In this document: in pieces, positions 6,860 through 9,061 of the stretch
Numbering within the stretch: the stretch's first letter is position 1
How the letters are laid out: every line of letters begins with the position of its first letter
Assembly: GCA_019242065.1 (NCBI GenBank)
Contig: JAFAWJ010000570.1
Span: 1-9,061, forward strand
Length of the DNA stretch: 9,061 bases
Direction of reading: 5' to 3'
DNA from: Chloroflexota bacterium
GTDB taxonomy: Bacteria; Chloroflexota; UBA6077; CF-72
The notes under the pieces: model-generated
What the model was told of the DNA's origin: nothing
Databases searched by the model: none
What the model saw: the letters and a program-made list of their open reading frames with translations, nothing else
Translations under genes and position numbers: made by a program

Positions 6860-7702
6860 ATGTCTGACTGGCTCAGCGGCGAGGTCGTGACCAACGGCAT
6901 CCGCATGCACTACCACCGCACCGGCGGCGACAAGCCCGCGCTGGTGCTCTCACACGGCGCCACTGACAACGGCCTGTGCTGGACTCGCGTGGCGCGCGTG
7001 CTCGAAGCGGATTACGACGTCGTCATGCCCGACGCCCGCGGCCACGGGCAGTCGTCTGCGCCGGACAGCGGCTATTCGAGTGCTGACCACGCCGCCGATC
7101 TGGCCGGTTTGATTCGCGCCCTCGGCTTGCAGCGGCCCGCGCTGGGCGGCCACTCGATGGGCGCTGGCACCACGCTGCGGCTGATTGCCGACGAACCCGA
7201 CCTCGCCAGCTGCGCGGTGCTGGAGGATCCGGGTCTGCGTCTGCCGAACGCGGCGCCGCTCCGTGGCCAGGCCGATCCGCGCACCAGCATCCGTCAGGTT
7301 GTGCTGGATGCACAGTGCAGTGACCTGGAGACCACCATTCGGCGCGGGCGCGAAGCCTCGCCGCTGTGGGGGGACGACGAGTGGCAGCCGTGGGCCCAGG
7401 CCAAACAGCAGCTCAGCCGCCAGTTCGTCGACACCCTCGGCAGTGGGCCGATGCCGCAGGACTGGCAGGAGCTTCTCGGGCGGGTGCGCTGCCCGGTGCT
7501 GCTGGTCACCAGCGATCCCGAGCGGGGTGGCATCGTCACACCGGAGGCGGCGCAAGTCGCCGCACGCGTTCTGCCCAGCCTGGAGGTGGTGCGCCTGCCG
7601 GGCGCGGGGCACAACATTCGACGCGAACAGTTCGACGGCTTTGTCTCAGCCGTGCGCGGGTTTCTGGCCGCACACTATCCGACCACAACGCCCGCAAGTT
7701 AG
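6860..7702 (+). CDS. Alpha/beta hydrolase (fold-1, epoxide hydrolase/haloperoxidase-like)
   Basis: A 280-residue cytoplasmic alpha/beta hydrolase. Visible landmarks are the oxyanion-hole SHGATDNG (31-38), the PDARGHGQS turn (57-65), the nucleophile elbow GGHSMGAG (96-103) with Ser99, and the C-terminal catalytic histidine His251 in LPGAGHNIRRE. The acid is probably Asp219 or Glu221 in VTSDPERGGIVTPEA (216-230). Because the nucleophile is serine and not aspartate, it is an esterase, lactonase or C-C hydrolase type and not a true epoxide hydrolase or dehalogenase. A cap domain spans about 125-205. ATG 6860 lies only 9 bp after the dehydratase stop codon, so the two are almost certainly co-transcribed; no ribosome-binding site is visible in the gap. 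A lactone- or ester-opening step in the same pathway is a reasonable inference. The tandem palindromes begin 13 bp after its stop codon. Confidence 0.9.
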   Translation: MSDWLSGEVVTNGIRMHYHRTGGDKPALVLSHGATDNGLCWTRVARVLEADYDVVMPDARGHGQSSAPDSGYSSADHAADLAGLIRALGLQRPALGGHSMGAGTTLRLIADEPDLASCAVLEDPGLRLPNAAPLRGQADPRTSIRQVVLDAQCSDLETTIRRGREASPLWGDDEWQPWAQAKQQLSRQFVDTLGSGPMPQDWQELLGRVRCPVLLVTSDPERGGIVTPEAAQVAARVLPSLEVVRLPGAGHNIRREQFDGFVSAVRGFLAAHYPTTTPAS

Positions 7703-7715
7703 TTTGTCTTTGGTA

Positions 7716-7739
7716 GGAGTCCGCGCATGCGCGGACTCC
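7716..7739. repeat. Perfect 24-bp palindrome, unit 1 of 3
   Basis: The half-site GGAGTCCGCGCA is followed directly by its exact reverse complement. Folded as a single strand it gives a 10-bp stem with a CATG loop. The centre is GCATGC. It begins 13 bp after the hydrolase stop codon. Confidence 0.95.
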
Positions 7740-7763
7740 CAGAGTGGCGCATGCGCCACTCTG
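7740..7763. repeat. Perfect 24-bp palindrome, unit 2 of 3
   Basis: The half-site CAGAGTGGCGCA is followed directly by its exact reverse complement. It abuts unit 1 with no spacer and has the same length and the same GCATGC centre, with a different stem sequence. Confidence 0.95.
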
Positions 7764-7787
7764 CCCAGCGGTGCATGCACCGCTGGG
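7764..7787. repeat. Perfect 24-bp palindrome, unit 3 of 3
   Basis: The half-site CCCAGCGGTGCA is followed directly by its exact reverse complement. It abuts unit 2 with no spacer. Aligning the three half-sites gives roughly NNNRKYSGYGCA, with the inner bases most conserved. Confidence 0.95.
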
Positions 7788-7894
7788 TGCTAACGCAACG
7801 GTCAGGGGGCTGCCGCCCCCCGCCGCCGCTCGCTTCGCTCACTCCCGCGGCGTCCCCCCGCGTACGCGCTAACCGCGCTCGGGCGGCTTGTCTG
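7788..7894. other. GC-rich convergent intergenic segment with secondary structure
   Basis: This stretch lies between the palindrome array and the end of the convergent enolase-superfamily gene and contains no gene. It holds a hairpin GGGGGC-TGCC-GCCCCC (7805-7820), a longer-range pair CGCCGC (7821-7826) with GCGGCG (7847-7852) enclosing CGCTCGCTTCGCTC, and a perfect palindrome CGCGTACGCG (7859-7868). The hexamer GCTAAC occurs at both sides (7789-7794 and 7868-7873). It may act as a bidirectional transcription end, although no T-run is present. Confidence 0.6.
7805..7820. terminator. Possible bidirectional factor-independent-like hairpin (no T-run)
   Basis: GGGGGC-TGCC-GCCCCC is a perfect 6-bp G/C stem with a four-base loop in the gap between two convergent genes. 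The absence of a following T-run on either strand makes a classical intrinsic terminator doubtful. The location is the main argument. Confidence 0.35.
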
Positions 7895-9061
7895 TTAGAG
7901 CAGCGCGCGGCCTTCGCGGACGGGATGCTCGCGCAGCACGTCCTCGACGATGTCGGCGCCCCAACCGGGGGCCGTCGGGACGAGGATCTGGCCGTTCTCG
8001 ATCGTCGGCGGGTTGCTCACCAGCTGCGTTTTCCACGGCACGTCGTCGATATCAATTTCCATAATCCGAATATTTGGCAGCGACGCGCACAGATGCACAG
8101 AGTGCAGGTCCGCCAGGTGGCTGTAGTAGTTGTGCGGCGCCACGGTGAGCTCGTAGGCGTCGGCCATCTGCCCGACGATGTGCGATTGCCCGAAGCCATT
8201 CCACGGCACGTCGATAATGGCCGTATCCGTCGCCTGGAGCTCCAGGAACGGCCGGTACTGGCGGGTGCTGACCAGGCTTTCGCACGAGGCGAGTCGTTGG
8301 GGAATCGACTGTTTGATCTGCAGCAGCGCGCGTGGATCCCAGGTGTCACATTCGATCCACTGCATGTTGAACTTCCCGAGCAATCGACCGATCTCGATCA
8401 CGCCGGCCGGACGGAAGTTGTAATTGAGGTCCAGCGCGATCTGATTGTCGCTGCCGATCCCCTGGCTGAAGGCGCCGATGAGGTTGTCGATCTGATCCAG
8501 GACATCGGAGGTCACCACGCCGTCCGTGCCGTTGAAGCCGCGGTCGAAGCCCGGGAAGTAGGTGCGAGCCGGCTCGCCCGGAATGACGATATTGGTCTTC
8601 AGCGCGTGAAAACCGCGTTCGACCACCTCGCGTCCCAGCGCGACGACGTCGTCGTAGGTGCGCAACGGAGGCAGGCCAAGCTTGTCGCCGTGGCGAGCAC
8701 GCGTCGTGCCGCAGTGCGACCAGTACAGCTGGACCCGGTCGCGCATCGGGCCCCCGAACAGCTCGTACACGGGTACGCCGAGGGCCTTGGCCTTGATGTC
8801 CCACAACGCCAGCTCGACGCCCGCGATGGCCTTGTGTGAGGTGCCTCCCAGGTTCTGACGGAAACTGCGCAGCATGTCCCAGTACAACCGCTGGACGGCG
8901 CGCGGGTCTTCGCCAATGAGCAGCGGCTCCAGGTCGCGGACGGAACCGGCGACGCCATACGGGTTGCGGCTGTCGCTGCACTCACCCCAACCCACGAGGC
9001 CGTCGTCGGTCTCGACCTTTACGAACGTCCAGGGCCGCCAGCCCGCGTCACAGTGAAATGC
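7895..9061 (-). CDS. Enolase-superfamily (mandelate racemase/muconate lactonizing type) acid-sugar dehydratase or racemase, 5' end outside window
   Basis: The frame stays open from the stop codon (7895-7897) to the right edge, giving 388 visible residues. The true start lies outside; the GTG at 8993-8995 is internal, since HCDAGWRPWTFVKVETDDGL precedes it in frame as the normal N-terminal capping domain. Counting from the window edge, GLVGWGEC is at 21-28 and the family signature AIAGVELALWDIKAKALG is at about 78-95. Barrel active-site candidates are Lys155 in ALKTN, the metal ligands Asp211 (LDLNYN), Glu237 (WIECDTW) and Glu261 (ASCESL), and His310 in APHNYYSHL. These match the Mg2+-dependent acid-sugar members, which abstract the proton alpha to a carboxylate and then usually eliminate water. 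The single Lys in a KxN context, where many members have KxK, may narrow the specificity. It converges on the hydrolase/IlvD-type cluster; a shared aldonate or related acid pathway is inferred. Confidence 0.9.
   Translation of the reverse strand, partial: AFHCDAGWRPWTFVKVETDDGLVGWGECSDSRNPYGVAGSVRDLEPLLIGEDPRAVQRLYWDMLRSFRQNLGGTSHKAIAGVELALWDIKAKALGVPVYELFGGPMRDRVQLYWSHCGTTRARHGDKLGLPPLRTYDDVVALGREVVERGFHALKTNIVIPGEPARTYFPGFDRGFNGTDGVVTSDVLDQIDNLIGAFSQGIGSDNQIALDLNYNFRPAGVIEIGRLLGKFNMQWIECDTWDPRALLQIKQSIPQRLASCESLVSTRQYRPFLELQATDTAIIDVPWNGFGQSHIVGQMADAYELTVAPHNYYSHLADLHSVHLCASLPNIRIMEIDIDDVPWKTQLVSNPPTIENGQILVPTAPGWGADIVEDVLREHPVREGRALL

Noticed and set aside
4208..7702. Hydrolase and dehydratase as one fused gene, since they share a frame
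   Set aside because: A TAA at 5081-5083 ends the hydrolase, a GTG start follows at 5105, and both proteins are full length on their own.
7727..8839. Plus-strand open frame of 370 codons starting inside the first palindrome
   Set aside because: It lies antisense to the enolase-superfamily gene, whose catalytic motifs are intact. The apparent ATG is the palindrome core, and no domain is recognisable.

Overview
The window is a GC-rich bacterial chromosomal segment. It carries a degraded gene fragment, a TetR regulator, two SH3b membrane proteins, a PAS protein and an apparent sugar-acid or hydrolase gene cluster. Nothing in it fixes the taxon. High GC, start codons that nearly all lack a Shine-Dalgarno match, GTG/ATG starts and the gene mix would fit an uncultured Chloroflexota-like or other deep-branching high-GC soil or thermal lineage. 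That assignment is a low-confidence inference.

Layout. Positions 1-508 (minus) hold the C-terminal part of a phospholipase C/acid phosphatase-type phosphoesterase. It has no N-terminal half and carries an in-frame TGA. Directly upstream on the same strand is a TetR-family repressor (547-1164), with a cluster of three palindromes at its start codon as the likely autoregulatory operator. Positions 1215-1668 contain no convincing gene, but they include a 7-bp-stem hairpin and a tandem repeat of about 45 bp. Next comes a convergent pair of SH3b-domain, single-membrane-segment proteins. The plus-strand one (1669-3117) has four imperfect helical repeats in its predicted cytoplasmic part. The minus-strand one (3140-3685) is short and lies downstream of a stand-alone PAS/PAC protein (3735-4178), probably in the same transcript.

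Divergent from the PAS gene is a tight plus-strand cluster (4220-7702): an HSL-like alpha/beta hydrolase, an IlvD/Edd-family dehydratase with all three cluster cysteines, and a second alpha/beta hydrolase, with gaps of 21 and 9 bp. Converging on it from the right edge is an enolase-superfamily (mandelate racemase-like) acid-sugar dehydratase or racemase, cut by the window end. Two unrelated dehydratase families beside two hydrolases suggest catabolism of a sugar acid or its lactone/ester, but the substrate cannot be read from the sequence.

The most striking non-coding structure is in the convergent gap 7703-7894. Three perfect 24-bp palindromes abut with no spacer (7716-7787). All are centred on GCATGC, and their stems differ in sequence but still pair perfectly. 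A G/C-rich hairpin region follows them.
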